From the NCBI GenBank assembly GCA_910584715.1, contig CAJUAN010000004.1:1-64000 (forward strand): a stretch of 64,000 nucleotides of DNA, written 5' to 3'. The number at the start of each line of letters is the position of its first letter. The stretch's first letter is position 1. Below are positions 1 to 7,479 of this stretch, in pieces. The notes under the pieces were generated by a model. The model was given only the letters and a program-made list of their open reading frames with translations. It searched no databases and was not told where the DNA came from. The stretch comes from an uncultured Oscillospiraceae bacterium. Lineage in GTDB: Bacteria > Bacillota > Clostridia > Oscillospirales > Ruminococcaceae. Position numbers and translations under genes: made by a program.

Positions 1-81
1 CTCACAAGAAATTCCTCGTTATGGACGAGGACAGGAAAAACACCGTTTAAGGCGGATTCCTCCCACTTTATTATTGTGTGA

Positions 82-228
82 CCTTTTGGGGTGGGGAATA
101 CAGGTAACATATATTCCCATATGCTACAAGAGGCACGCGCTAAAAATGCAGAGGTTATATCTTCTGCTTTGAGTTTCGATTCGTCTCATAAATTAACCGA
201 TAAAGACCAAACAAAGACCAAAATTTAA
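82..228 (+). pseudogene. C-terminal remnant of a tyrosine recombinase (integrase)
   Basis: The open frame after a TGA at 79-81 reads through NTGNIYSHMLQEARAKNAEV and ends at TAA 226-228. This resembles the end of clostridial phage/ICE integrases, where the nucleophile Tyr lies in an NxYSHxLxE context. The frame is closed upstream and no recognisable LGH box precedes it, so this is a decayed fragment or the edge of a larger element cut by the window. It sits 60 bp from the 3' end of tRNA-Lys, a common integration site. The family resemblance is by eye only. Confidence 0.55.
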
Positions 229-243
229 ATCATTCAAAAAAAA

Positions 244-282
244 TACCCCATAAACTACGTAAAAACGTAATTTACAGGGGTA
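244..282 (-). terminator. Rho-independent terminator after tRNA-Lys
   Basis: TACCCC...TACGT and ACGTA...GGGGTA form a long stem with an AAAA loop and small internal mismatches. On the minus strand the hairpin is followed by eight T residues (complement of the A-run at 236-243), directly downstream of tRNA-Lys. Confidence 0.8.
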
Positions 283-288
283 ACTTAC

Positions 289-364
289 TGGTGAGCCATT
301 GGGGATTTGAACCCCAGACCCTTTGATTAAAAGTCAAATGCTCTGCCGACTGAGCTAATGGCTC
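289..364 (-). tRNA. tRNA-Lys (anticodon TTT)
   Basis: The minus strand folds as a full cloverleaf. The acceptor GAGCCAT pairs with ATGGCTC, the anticodon loop is CTTTTAA (anticodon TTT), the T arm is GGGGTTCAAATCCCC, the discriminator is A, and CCA is encoded (289-291). It has its own promoter and terminator. Confidence 0.97.
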
Positions 365-391
365 ATTGTGATTAAATCACAACGCTTAATT

Positions 392-420
392 ATTATACCA
401 AAATCAGCGGGCATTGTCAA
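392..420 (-). promoter_or_regulatory. Consensus sigma-A promoter of tRNA-Lys
   Basis: On the minus strand TTGACA (415-420) and TATAAT (392-397) are separated by exactly 17 bp. The -10 box lies about 28 bp upstream of the mature tRNA-Lys 5' end. Confidence 0.85.
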
Positions 421-489
421 GCTTTTAAGATATATTTGTTTAAAAATACAAAAATTATAACATCATTATGATAATATTGTGCAATAAAA

Positions 490-1008
490 CTAATTAGCTC
501 CTAAAATAAGTCTTACAGTAAGCGCGCTTAAAATAAACCCGGTAAAATCTGCTGTGAGAGATGACGCTATAGCATGGCGTGTCTTTTTTACGTTTGTTAT
601 GCCATAGTAAACTGCTATGGTGTAAAAGGTGGTTTCCGTAGAACCTATTATAACGCTTGCTACTCGTCCCGCAAAACTGTCGGGGGATACATCGTTCAGT
701 ATAGACTCAAATACCGCAAGCGCCCCGCTTCCCGAAACCGGACGTATTATAGCCAATGGTATGCATTCTTCGGGAAATCCAAGAAATCCTGTAATAGGAG
801 ATACTGCTTCGGAAATTACCTCAAGCGCACCGGAGGCTTTAAACATTCCTATTGCTGTCATAAGCGCTATCAGAGCGGGGAGCACGTCAAAAGCCGCTTT
901 TAAATTTTCTGCCGCACCGGCGGTAAATTCGTTAAAAATATCTACACGTTTTATTAGTCCGATTATCATTATCAGCGCGATAAAAAATGGAATTACAAAA
1001 TCGCTCAT
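490..1008 (-). CDS. spmB: Spore maturation protein SpmB
   Basis: This 172-residue integral membrane protein belongs to the nucleoside-recognition (Gate) family. SpmA and SpmB are known in Bacillus to contribute to spore core dehydration and heat resistance. Visible features are an N-terminal hydrophobic segment (PFFIALIMIIGLIKRVDIF), the Gate-type stretch IIRPVSGSGALAVFE, and STETTFYTIAVYYG, typical of SpmB. The start overlaps the spmA stop by 4 bp (ATGA), so the two are translationally coupled. Length is normal for the family. No obvious terminator follows before the tRNA-Lys promoter region. Confidence 0.93.
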   Translation of the reverse strand: MSDFVIPFFIALIMIIGLIKRVDIFNEFTAGAAENLKAAFDVLPALIALMTAIGMFKASGALEVISEAVSPITGFLGFPEECIPLAIIRPVSGSGALAVFESILNDVSPDSFAGRVASVIIGSTETTFYTIAVYYGITNVKKTRHAIASSLTADFTGFILSALTVRLILGAN

Positions 1009-1595
1009 TTTCTGCCTCTTTTCATTAGACCGTCAAGTGCCACAGCAGAAATAAGTCCCGCAGCAAGAGCGCATACTGAGGTTATCAGTACGCATGGAAA
1101 AATTTCCATAGGTGCGGCGGAACCGTGCTTCAGGCGTATTGAAGCGGCAGTTGTTGGAATAAGCGTAATTGACGCTGTATTCAGCACTATGAAAATTATC
1201 ATATTTCGGCTTGTGGTATCTCCCGGTTTTTCCTCTTGTTCAAGACGGCGCATTGCTTCCAGACCCAGAGGAGTAGATGCATTTCCCAGCCCAAGAAGAT
1301 TGGCGGTTATGTTCATGCAAATTGCGTGAAAGGCTTTTCCGTTCATATCAAGTCCCTTGAAAAGACGTTTGAGAAACGGTCTGAACAACGCAGATAAGGA
1401 ATCTGTGAGCTTTGCCTTTTCAGCCACGCGCATAAGGCCGCCCCACATACACATTCCGCCGAGCAGATATAAAAACAGGTCTACCGCTTCAACGCAGGAA
1501 TTAAGTGCGGCTTCTCCAACGCGAGGCATATTTCCCGTAAATGCTCCGAATACTGCTGAAACTATAAGCATGAGAGCAAATATCCATTTAATCAT
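1005..1595 (-). CDS. spmA: Spore maturation protein SpmA
   Basis: This 196-residue membrane protein is the partner of SpmB. It shows an N-terminal hydrophobic helix, the amphipathic stretch GLMRVAEKAKLTDSLSALFR, the family motif NITANLLGLGNASTPLGLEA and C-terminal hydrophobic helices. The ATG at 1595 is preceded by AAGGAG with suitable spacing. It is the first gene of a two-gene spmAB operon. In Bacillus the orthologues act in late spore maturation. No forespore promoter could be assigned with confidence in the 200 bp upstream. Confidence 0.93.
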   Translation of the reverse strand: MIKWIFALMLIVSAVFGAFTGNMPRVGEAALNSCVEAVDLFLYLLGGMCMWGGLMRVAEKAKLTDSLSALFRPFLKRLFKGLDMNGKAFHAICMNITANLLGLGNASTPLGLEAMRRLEQEEKPGDTTSRNMIIFIVLNTASITLIPTTAASIRLKHGSAAPMEIFPCVLITSVCALAAGLISAVALDGLMKRGRK

Positions 1596-1729
1596 TTGTT
1601 TTACTCCTTATTATTGTTTTTAATAATTTGGACTCGTTTTACGTGTATAGTTCATAAAAAATCCCCAGCAAAGGAAATAATTGTTAAGCAATATTCATAA
1701 AAAGGTAAATATTGTTAACATATTGTTTT

Positions 1730-1759
1730 TTGACATTTATATACAAATTATGTTATAAT
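1730..1759 (+). promoter_or_regulatory. Sigma-A promoter of the abrB-like gene
   Basis: TTGACA (1730-1735) and TATAAT (1754-1759) are 18 bp apart. The start codon is about 35 bp further on, after AGGAGG. Upstream there are two GTTAA-type repeats in AT-rich DNA (1682-1716) that could be an autoregulatory site, which is only a guess. Confidence 0.7.
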
Positions 1760-1794
1760 ATTACTGTAATCGAAATAAAAGGAGGTCTTTTTTT

Positions 1795-2034
1795 ATGAAG
1801 GCTACAGGAATTACAAGAAAAATCGACGAGCTTGGCAGGATCGTTCTCCCCATTGAGCTTAGACGCGGTCTCGGTATCGGCGAAAAAGACGCCCTCGAAA
1901 TTTATGTTGAGGATGAAAAGATTATCCTCAAAAAGTACAAGCAGGCCTGCGCTTTCTGCGGCAGCGACGAGAATATTGTGGAGTTCAAGGGTAAATGTGT
2001 TTGCGCTGAATGCATCACTCAGCTCAAAAAATAA
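1795..2034 (+). CDS. AbrB/SpoVT-family transition-state regulator with C-terminal Cys cluster
   Basis: This 79-residue protein carries a swapped-hairpin AbrB DNA-binding domain in residues 1-47 (TGITRKIDELGRIVLPIELR, the standard signature). A short tail with Cys52, Cys55, Cys68, Cys70 and Cys73 forms a CxxC...CxCxxC array that could bind a metal. Bacillus AbrB lacks this cluster, but similar short AbrB-like proteins with a Cys-rich tail are common in Ruminococcaceae. Family members repress post-exponential genes. The start is fixed by AGGAGG 7-8 bp upstream. It is monocistronic by appearance, with its own promoter. Confidence 0.9.
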   Translation: MKATGITRKIDELGRIVLPIELRRGLGIGEKDALEIYVEDEKIILKKYKQACAFCGSDENIVEFKGKCVCAECITQLKK

Positions 2035-2220
2035 CTGCCTGTCTGATACATAATATGCCGCGGATAAATGCAATATTCTTGTATATCTTCATCTGCGGGA
2101 ACAGGGAAAATTAAAATCAGACAAAGGGTCTCCGAAAGCAATTCCGGCAGACCCTTGAGCTGTTAACAAAATACCGGACAGCTTTACGGCAGAATATCAT
2201 AACACAGGGAGTTGACAGGT

Positions 2221-3321
2221 TTGGTTTTTGTAAGATCGGAAGAACTGCTTGCCGGAATGTGTCTCGCACGGGATATTCATTTTTACGATCCGTCCTCTCA
2301 GTCATCGATGATACTTAAAACAGGACAAAAGCTGACTGATATGCAGATAACCCAGCTTTGCGGCGCGAAACTGGACGGAGCTTACGTGGATACTGTCAGA
2401 AGCGAGGTACGCGTGGTATCCTCAATAAATCAGCAGATACGCAGAGAGGCTATCTCCAATATCCACAGCTTAGCGGACAATTTCATAGACAGCAGCAAGG
2501 GCGTGCAGAAAGGAGACGTTGAGGCTATAGGCAGCACCACTCAGGAGCTTATAGACAGTCTTTCCTCACACAAAGATATACTCATAAATATCGCCGATAT
2601 AAAAATGTACGACGATTATACTTATCACCACAGCCTGAGCGTTGCTATAATGGCGATAGCGATAGGGATAGAGCTTGGCTTGAATAATGAGATGCTTAAC
2701 GAGATAGGTCTTGCGGGACTTCTTCATGATATAGGAAAGGTAGCGATCCCGATCGAAATAATTACCAAACCCGGGAAGCTTACCGCCGAGGAGTTCAACA
2801 TTGTGAAAATGCACCCGGTTCATGCCGCGGCTCATCTGCATGAGCGTCACCTTGTGAATGAAAATATTTACCGCGGTATTGTCGGACATCACGAAAAGCT
2901 TGACGGGTCTGGATATCCAAATCATCTTAAAGGTGCGGAAATACACCCGTATGCAAGAATACTTGCGGTTGCTGACGTTTATGACGCTCTTACGTCAAAC
3001 AGACCGTACCGTATACCAAGTCCGCCCAATGAAGCCATTGAGCTTATTATGGGCAGCGTCGGGACTCACTTTGACGATAGGGTAGTGCGAGCATTTCTCA
3101 GAAAGGTCGCGCCGTTCCCGACAGGTTCGCACGTAAAGCTTTCAAACGGCGAGACTGCATATGTCATGAAAAATTATCCCGATCAGCCGCTTCGTCCTAT
3201 GGTAGCAGTTATAGGAGCGGACAGAGTTTATGACCTTTCATGGGATCTTTCCTGTTTGAATATAGTAATAGTTGAGCTTCTTGAGGACAAAAAGCTCAAC
3301 AGGACTCTTATAAATATGTAA
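2221..3321 (+). CDS. HD-GYP domain protein, probable cyclic-di-GMP phosphodiesterase
   Basis: The protein of about 366 residues has an N-terminal region of about 120 residues and a C-terminal HD-GYP domain. Visible motifs are YHHSLSVA, LLHDIGKVAIP (the HD dyad), HPVHAA, GHHEKLDGSGYP (the GYP-type signature) and DVYDALTSNRPYR. Such enzymes hydrolyse c-di-GMP. There is no membrane segment or receiver domain, so its input is unknown. The TTG at 2221 is preferred because the CAGGGAG sequence ends at 2211, giving 9 bp spacing; an in-frame TTG at 2212 would touch the SD. An inverted repeat (2124-2156) lies upstream but has no T-run. Confidence 0.88.
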   Translation: MVFVRSEELLAGMCLARDIHFYDPSSQSSMILKTGQKLTDMQITQLCGAKLDGAYVDTVRSEVRVVSSINQQIRREAISNIHSLADNFIDSSKGVQKGDVEAIGSTTQELIDSLSSHKDILINIADIKMYDDYTYHHSLSVAIMAIAIGIELGLNNEMLNEIGLAGLLHDIGKVAIPIEIITKPGKLTAEEFNIVKMHPVHAAAHLHERHLVNENIYRGIVGHHEKLDGSGYPNHLKGAEIHPYARILAVADVYDALTSNRPYRIPSPPNEAIELIMGSVGTHFDDRVVRAFLRKVAPFPTGSHVKLSNGETAYVMKNYPDQPLRPMVAVIGADRVYDLSWDLSCLNIVIVELLEDKKLNRTLINM

Positions 3322-3328
3322 AAAATAA

Positions 3329-3365
3329 GGCAGCACTCCAAATTTGAGATGCTGCCGATTTTTTA
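3329..3365. terminator. Bidirectional terminator between HD-GYP and response-regulator genes
   Basis: GGCAGCA...TGCTGCC (3329-3356) is followed by a T-rich run on the plus strand and flanked by A-rich sequence that gives T residues on the minus strand. Two convergent genes end here. Confidence 0.8.
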
Positions 3366-4922
3366 TTCTTTTGTTTCGTCGGAGCCGTCGTCTGCCTCCG
3401 GACAGTTCTTTCCCTGACGTTTAAAACTCAACGGACTTATCCCCACATACTTTTTGAACTTGTTGTGGAAGTAGTTTATATTAGAATATCCGACCATTTC
3501 CGCGACTTCGTAAACCTTGTATTCGTTCAGCAAAAGCAAACGCTTTGCCTCGGTTATCCTTATGCGGTCAAGGTAGTTATTGAAGTTTTCGCCTGTGTAC
3601 TGATGAAAAACCTTGCCGAGATAAGCGCTGTTGTATCCGAAAATATTTGCAAGCTGTTCGAGTCTAAGTTCACGGCTGTAGTTGGACTGAATATACTGTA
3701 CAACGCGTTCCATAGTACTTTTCGTGGTCCTGCCGAAATGCGTGCACGAAAGATCGCAAAGCATATTTTTAAGCATTTCGATAATATCGAACAGGCTTGA
3801 GGTCTCTCCAAGCTTTGCAATAAATTCGTTATTGATAAACTGTTCTGTTTTTTTGTCGCCGATATTTTTTATCAGACGGCTTTTTATGTCCATCACCGCA
3901 GTAATGCAAAGCACTTTTATTCTTTCCGGAGTGTAGCTGCTGCTGCAAAGAGCCTGACGAAGATTTTCAAGAGTCTCGCCGAGCTTTTCGGTGTCGTTGA
4001 TCTCAACATAAGCGTAAAGCTTTCCTACAATATCGTTTATCTGACCATCTCCGTCCGATTCATCGCCGGCAGTTTCCGACGTTACAACGCCCTGATGCAG
4101 GTACATAAATCTGTTTTTAAGGAGATTGTCGGCGTCAAGGTATGATATTCTTATATCCTCCGGAGATGTAACGGTATTTCCTATTGTTACAAAAATTTTA
4201 CCGAACAGGTCTTTGTTTAGATCTGCAAAAAAATCAAGTATTTTTTTCCTTTTCCAGCCTTTGAAAAGTACCGCTGTGATACCGCTCCTGAATTCCGGAG
4301 AAAGGATATCCACATCGCTGCATGAGTCAAGACGGTTTTTTACCGATTCGAGAAGAACGGATTTTTCATCTTGTTCCATGTCTTCCGCCGGGCTTATTAT
4401 AGCCGCGTCGTAATGATCGTAGCTGTAAGCTGAAAGAGAGCTTTTGTTAATGAAATTATCGTCTCCGAGAAGCAGCGCGCGGACAAGCTGCTCGTTCATA
4501 TATTTGCTGCCCTTGCGAATAGCGGATTTATTTTTCTTATCGGTATGGATCTCGTCGCGGACAGCTTTCAATGCCTCAATAAGCTCGTCCTCGTCCACTG
4601 GTTTCAGAATAAAGCCCTTTACTCCGAGAGACATTGCTTCCTTAGCGTATGTGAAATCGGAATACCCGGACAGTATGAGACATTTTCCGCCGTATCCGTT
4701 TTTCTTGGCGGCTTCAATCATTTTTATGCCTGACATTCCCGGCATTTTAACATCGGCAATAACAATATCCGGATTCAGAGAAAGAATCTTTGAAAGACCG
4801 TCGTCGCCGTCTTCGGCTTCTCCAATAACTTCAAGACCCAGTTCTTCCCACGGGATCATCATTTTTACGCCGTGACGAACGTTAGGCTCGTCGTCTGCAA
4901 GCAAAACCTTGAGCATAAGCAA
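3363..4922 (-). CDS. YesN-type response regulator, AraC-family output domain
   Basis: The protein has 519 residues. The receiver domain occupies residues 4-125, with acidic pocket DDE, phospho-acceptor Asp57 in IVIADVKMPGMSG, and Lys at ILKPVDEDE. A middle region of unknown fold follows, then a C-terminal double HTH of AraC type (YIQSNYSRELRLEQLANIFG ... VAEMVGYSNINYFHNKFKKY). It pairs with the sensor kinase encoded just upstream. Systems of this family usually control carbohydrate uptake operons, but no such operon adjoins, so the target is unknown. TTG at 4922 is 8 bp after AAGGA; ATG at 4916 is the alternative start. Confidence 0.9.
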   Translation of the reverse strand: MLMLKVLLADDEPNVRHGVKMMIPWEELGLEVIGEAEDGDDGLSKILSLNPDIVIADVKMPGMSGIKMIEAAKKNGYGGKCLILSGYSDFTYAKEAMSLGVKGFILKPVDEDELIEALKAVRDEIHTDKKNKSAIRKGSKYMNEQLVRALLLGDDNFINKSSLSAYSYDHYDAAIISPAEDMEQDEKSVLLESVKNRLDSCSDVDILSPEFRSGITAVLFKGWKRKKILDFFADLNKDLFGKIFVTIGNTVTSPEDIRISYLDADNLLKNRFMYLHQGVVTSETAGDESDGDGQINDIVGKLYAYVEINDTEKLGETLENLRQALCSSSYTPERIKVLCITAVMDIKSRLIKNIGDKKTEQFINNEFIAKLGETSSLFDIIEMLKNMLCDLSCTHFGRTTKSTMERVVQYIQSNYSRELRLEQLANIFGYNSAYLGKVFHQYTGENFNNYLDRIRITEAKRLLLLNEYKVYEVAEMVGYSNINYFHNKFKKYVGISPLSFKRQGKNCPEADDGSDETKE

Positions 4923-4936
4923 TGCACCAATCCTTT

Positions 4937-5413
4937 TTATGAGTGTAGGAAAATGCCGATATTATCGGTTTTCGGTTTTTCAATCTCCATATATTCGCAT
5001 CCGTCTATTTTAAAAATATGTATTTTGTAATTATGTCCACGCTTTGCAGTCGGAGTAAAAGCAGCAGCCTTTACAACAGTGCTGTCGGAAGAAGGGTACT
5101 TTATTTTCTTTCGGAGAACCTCAGGTATTTTCTCTTTTATAATAGGGATTGTGAACATACTTACGATATCGTCGGCACGGAGCTTACCGGGAGCAAGTCT
5201 TACGCCGAATTTTTTGTCTCCGCGGCGGTAAATGTACTGCATCATAGCGCTGTTAGGGTCGAGGCAGAATTCCCCGCATATTTTGTCATATTCGTCCGGA
5301 GTAAGATTGCAGTTGATCTTTACCTCTCGGCGTGAACGTAGAGCAGCTGTAATAATTACCGAAAGAACAGCTGTACCGGAAACGGCAAAAAAAAGTTTGT
5401 TTACAGATTTCAT
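4937..5413 (-). CDS. Membrane-anchored protein of unknown function within the two-component operon
   Basis: This is a 158-residue protein with an N-terminal membrane anchor (LFFAVSGTAVLSVIITAALRS) followed by a basic stretch and a soluble domain that I do not recognise. The ATG at 5413 is chosen because AGGAGG lies 7 bp upstream; a longer open frame to 5497 has no ribosome binding site and contains the intergenic spacer. It lies between the kinase and regulator genes in the same orientation, 80 bp after the kinase and 14 bp before the regulator. It may be an accessory or ligand-sensing component; this is inferred from position only. Confidence 0.7.
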   Translation of the reverse strand: MKSVNKLFFAVSGTAVLSVIITAALRSRREVKINCNLTPDEYDKICGEFCLDPNSAMMQYIYRRGDKKFGVRLAPGKLRADDIVSMFTIPIIKEKIPEVLRKKIKYPSSDSTVVKAAAFTPTAKRGHNYKIHIFKIDGCEYMEIEKPKTDNIGIFLHS

Positions 5414-5493
5414 ATCAAGTCCTCCTGCGCTGATTTCAGAAGCCGTATTAACAATTTCTGTATACGTTTTAAAATTGTGCAAAACAATAAAAG

Positions 5494-7335
5494 TCAAAGC
5501 CTTTTTGATGAGATATTTTCGCTTATTTCACTGTATTTTTCCGGAAGTCTCTTCATAACATTTTCATCTGCTTTTTTGGGAAGCGTGGTTCTTATGGTGG
5601 TACCGTGTCCGAGCGTAGTCTCTACCGTAAGTCCATACTGTTCTCCGTGATACATTTTTATGCGCTTGTTAACGTTGGTAAGACCGATACTTTTTCCAGA
5701 AGAAGTATCGTTTTTTTCCAGCTTGGCAAGAAGCTCTCTTAACTTGTCCGCAGGTATTCCCTGACCGTTGTCCGAAACTTCTATTATTACCTTTCCGCTG
5801 CGGTAAAAAACCTTTATGTCTATCTTGCCGTTAGCTTTTTCTCCCTCTATGCCGTGAACAAAAGCGTTTTCAACGATTGGCTGAATAATAAGCGGAAGTA
5901 TTTTATAGCTTCTGTCCACTTCGCAGTATATCGAATAGGATACTCTGTCTCCGAAGCGGGCAGCCTGAAGCTCCAAGTAGCTTTTGGTAAATTCCAGTTC
6001 CGATTCAAGAGTTACCATACCGTCCTTTACCTCAAGACAACGCCGCATGAATTTGCCGAGCTTTTTGACCAGGTCGGCAGTTTCCTTGTCGTCGTTACAA
6101 TAAGCCTTCATACGGATAGTTTCAAGAGTGTTATAGAGGAAGTGCGGGTTGATCTGGCTTGCAAGAGCCTTGAATTCAGCTTCGACCTGATTAAGCTTAA
6201 AGCTTTCCGATTGAATCTTTGATTCATACGCGTCGTTTATCAGCGTCTGCATACTGTCAACCATTTTTTTCAGATCCTGGTAAAGTTCAAAGATTTCGTC
6301 AGTACCGCGTATTTCCTCGTTTAAAGCAAAATTTCCCGCTGTGACCTTGTGCATCTGATTCTTGAGAAATTGGATACGTCTTGAAAACATACTTGAAAAA
6401 AGTATCGTTATCAGAACCGACAGTACTATGCACAAAAAAATGTACCATATATATATAAAAATAACATTGTTGATCTCGTCGTTAAACAGGGAATAGGGCT
6501 TCAGAACATATATCTGAAATAGATTTCCGGTATTGCCGTAATCAAAGTATGATATTACGGTATGACCTATTTTGTTCAGTCTGTTTGAATCGTCCTCAAG
6601 CAGCTTGGAACCGCTTATTCCATAGTAAAAATTATTTTTTTCGCCGTCAAGTACAGAGCCTGTATCTATGCCTGGGATATCGCTGTAAAAAACTACTCCC
6701 TGAGAAATACTGAATACTACGCCGTAATCAATATTTTCAGTAAGTTCACTGTAAACTTTCGGACTAACTGACGAGACCATTGTTCCGCAGAAACCTCCGT
6801 TTTTGTTTTTTAAAGGACTTATTCTGCATAATCTGTATTCGTCGTTAGAATATATGATCTGCCATTTAGCAAGATCGGACTCCATAGCTTCCTTGTACCA
6901 GTATGTGTTGCAAACGCTTTCGTCTGCATTTTTAAAGTTGGAATTTGCGACAAAGCCGTCCATATCTATATAAAAAGTAATATCTTCTATCTGGGAATAT
7001 GCGTCCAGAAATTCGGGAATGACCTGATCCTGCATATAGTAGTTGAAATATTCGTCTTGATTGACAAACTCGTTATTCAGCAATTCTTTGATCTTGCTGC
7101 TTTGAAGCACCCGTTCGCTGACATTTGAAATAGTCAGTATAATGTCATTGAGCCTTGTTCTGAGGCTGTCCGCGGTGGAAATTGACTCGTTTTCTGCGTT
7201 TACCTTAATCGTATCCGCCAGGTTGTACAGCAGGAACACTCCTGCAAGGGTAACTGGCACGACTGCTGTAATGCACATGAAAACAAGCTTGTTGCGGAAT
7301 TTGGTGTTAAGCAGCTTCTGAATAGGATTTATCAT
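5494..7335 (-). CDS. YesM-type sensor histidine kinase
   Basis: This is a membrane sensor of about 613 residues. TM1 is near residues 16-38, followed by an extracellular sensory region of about 250 residues (double-Cache-like by layout), TM2 (FIYIWYIFLCIVLSVLITILFSSM), a HAMP linker, the His_kinase motif ASQINPHFLYNTLETIRMKA with the phosphorylatable His, and an HATPase_c domain (N box PIVENAFVHGIEG, G1 DNGQGIP, G2 GLTNVNKRI). This is the LytS/YesM class, which pairs with AraC-type regulators such as the one downstream. Four Met codons are possible at the start. GGAGG ends 10 bp before ATG 7335 and 4 bp before 7341, so the start is uncertain by three codons. Confidence 0.9.
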   Translation of the reverse strand: MINPIQKLLNTKFRNKLVFMCITAVVPVTLAGVFLLYNLADTIKVNAENESISTADSLRTRLNDIILTISNVSERVLQSSKIKELLNNEFVNQDEYFNYYMQDQVIPEFLDAYSQIEDITFYIDMDGFVANSNFKNADESVCNTYWYKEAMESDLAKWQIIYSNDEYRLCRISPLKNKNGGFCGTMVSSVSPKVYSELTENIDYGVVFSISQGVVFYSDIPGIDTGSVLDGEKNNFYYGISGSKLLEDDSNRLNKIGHTVISYFDYGNTGNLFQIYVLKPYSLFNDEINNVIFIYIWYIFLCIVLSVLITILFSSMFSRRIQFLKNQMHKVTAGNFALNEEIRGTDEIFELYQDLKKMVDSMQTLINDAYESKIQSESFKLNQVEAEFKALASQINPHFLYNTLETIRMKAYCNDDKETADLVKKLGKFMRRCLEVKDGMVTLESELEFTKSYLELQAARFGDRVSYSIYCEVDRSYKILPLIIQPIVENAFVHGIEGEKANGKIDIKVFYRSGKVIIEVSDNGQGIPADKLRELLAKLEKNDTSSGKSIGLTNVNKRIKMYHGEQYGLTVETTLGHGTTIRTTLPKKADENVMKRLPEKYSEISENISSKRL

Positions 7336-7440
7336 ATGCATCATGCCTCCGGAATTTTTCAGGCGACCGTAAATATTTACTTAATTATATCACATTTTTC
7401 ACCATAATGTATGAATATTTAATGAATAAAAATTTTGCGT

Positions 7441-7472
7441 AAAAAAGTCAGTACCATTGCAGCGGTACTGAC
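7441..7472 (-). terminator. Rho-independent terminator of metG
   Basis: AGTCAGTACC and GGTACTGACT form a perfect stem, followed on the minus strand by six T residues (7441-7446). It lies 8 bp after the metG stop. Confidence 0.9.
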
Positions 7473-7479
7473 TTTGCAT

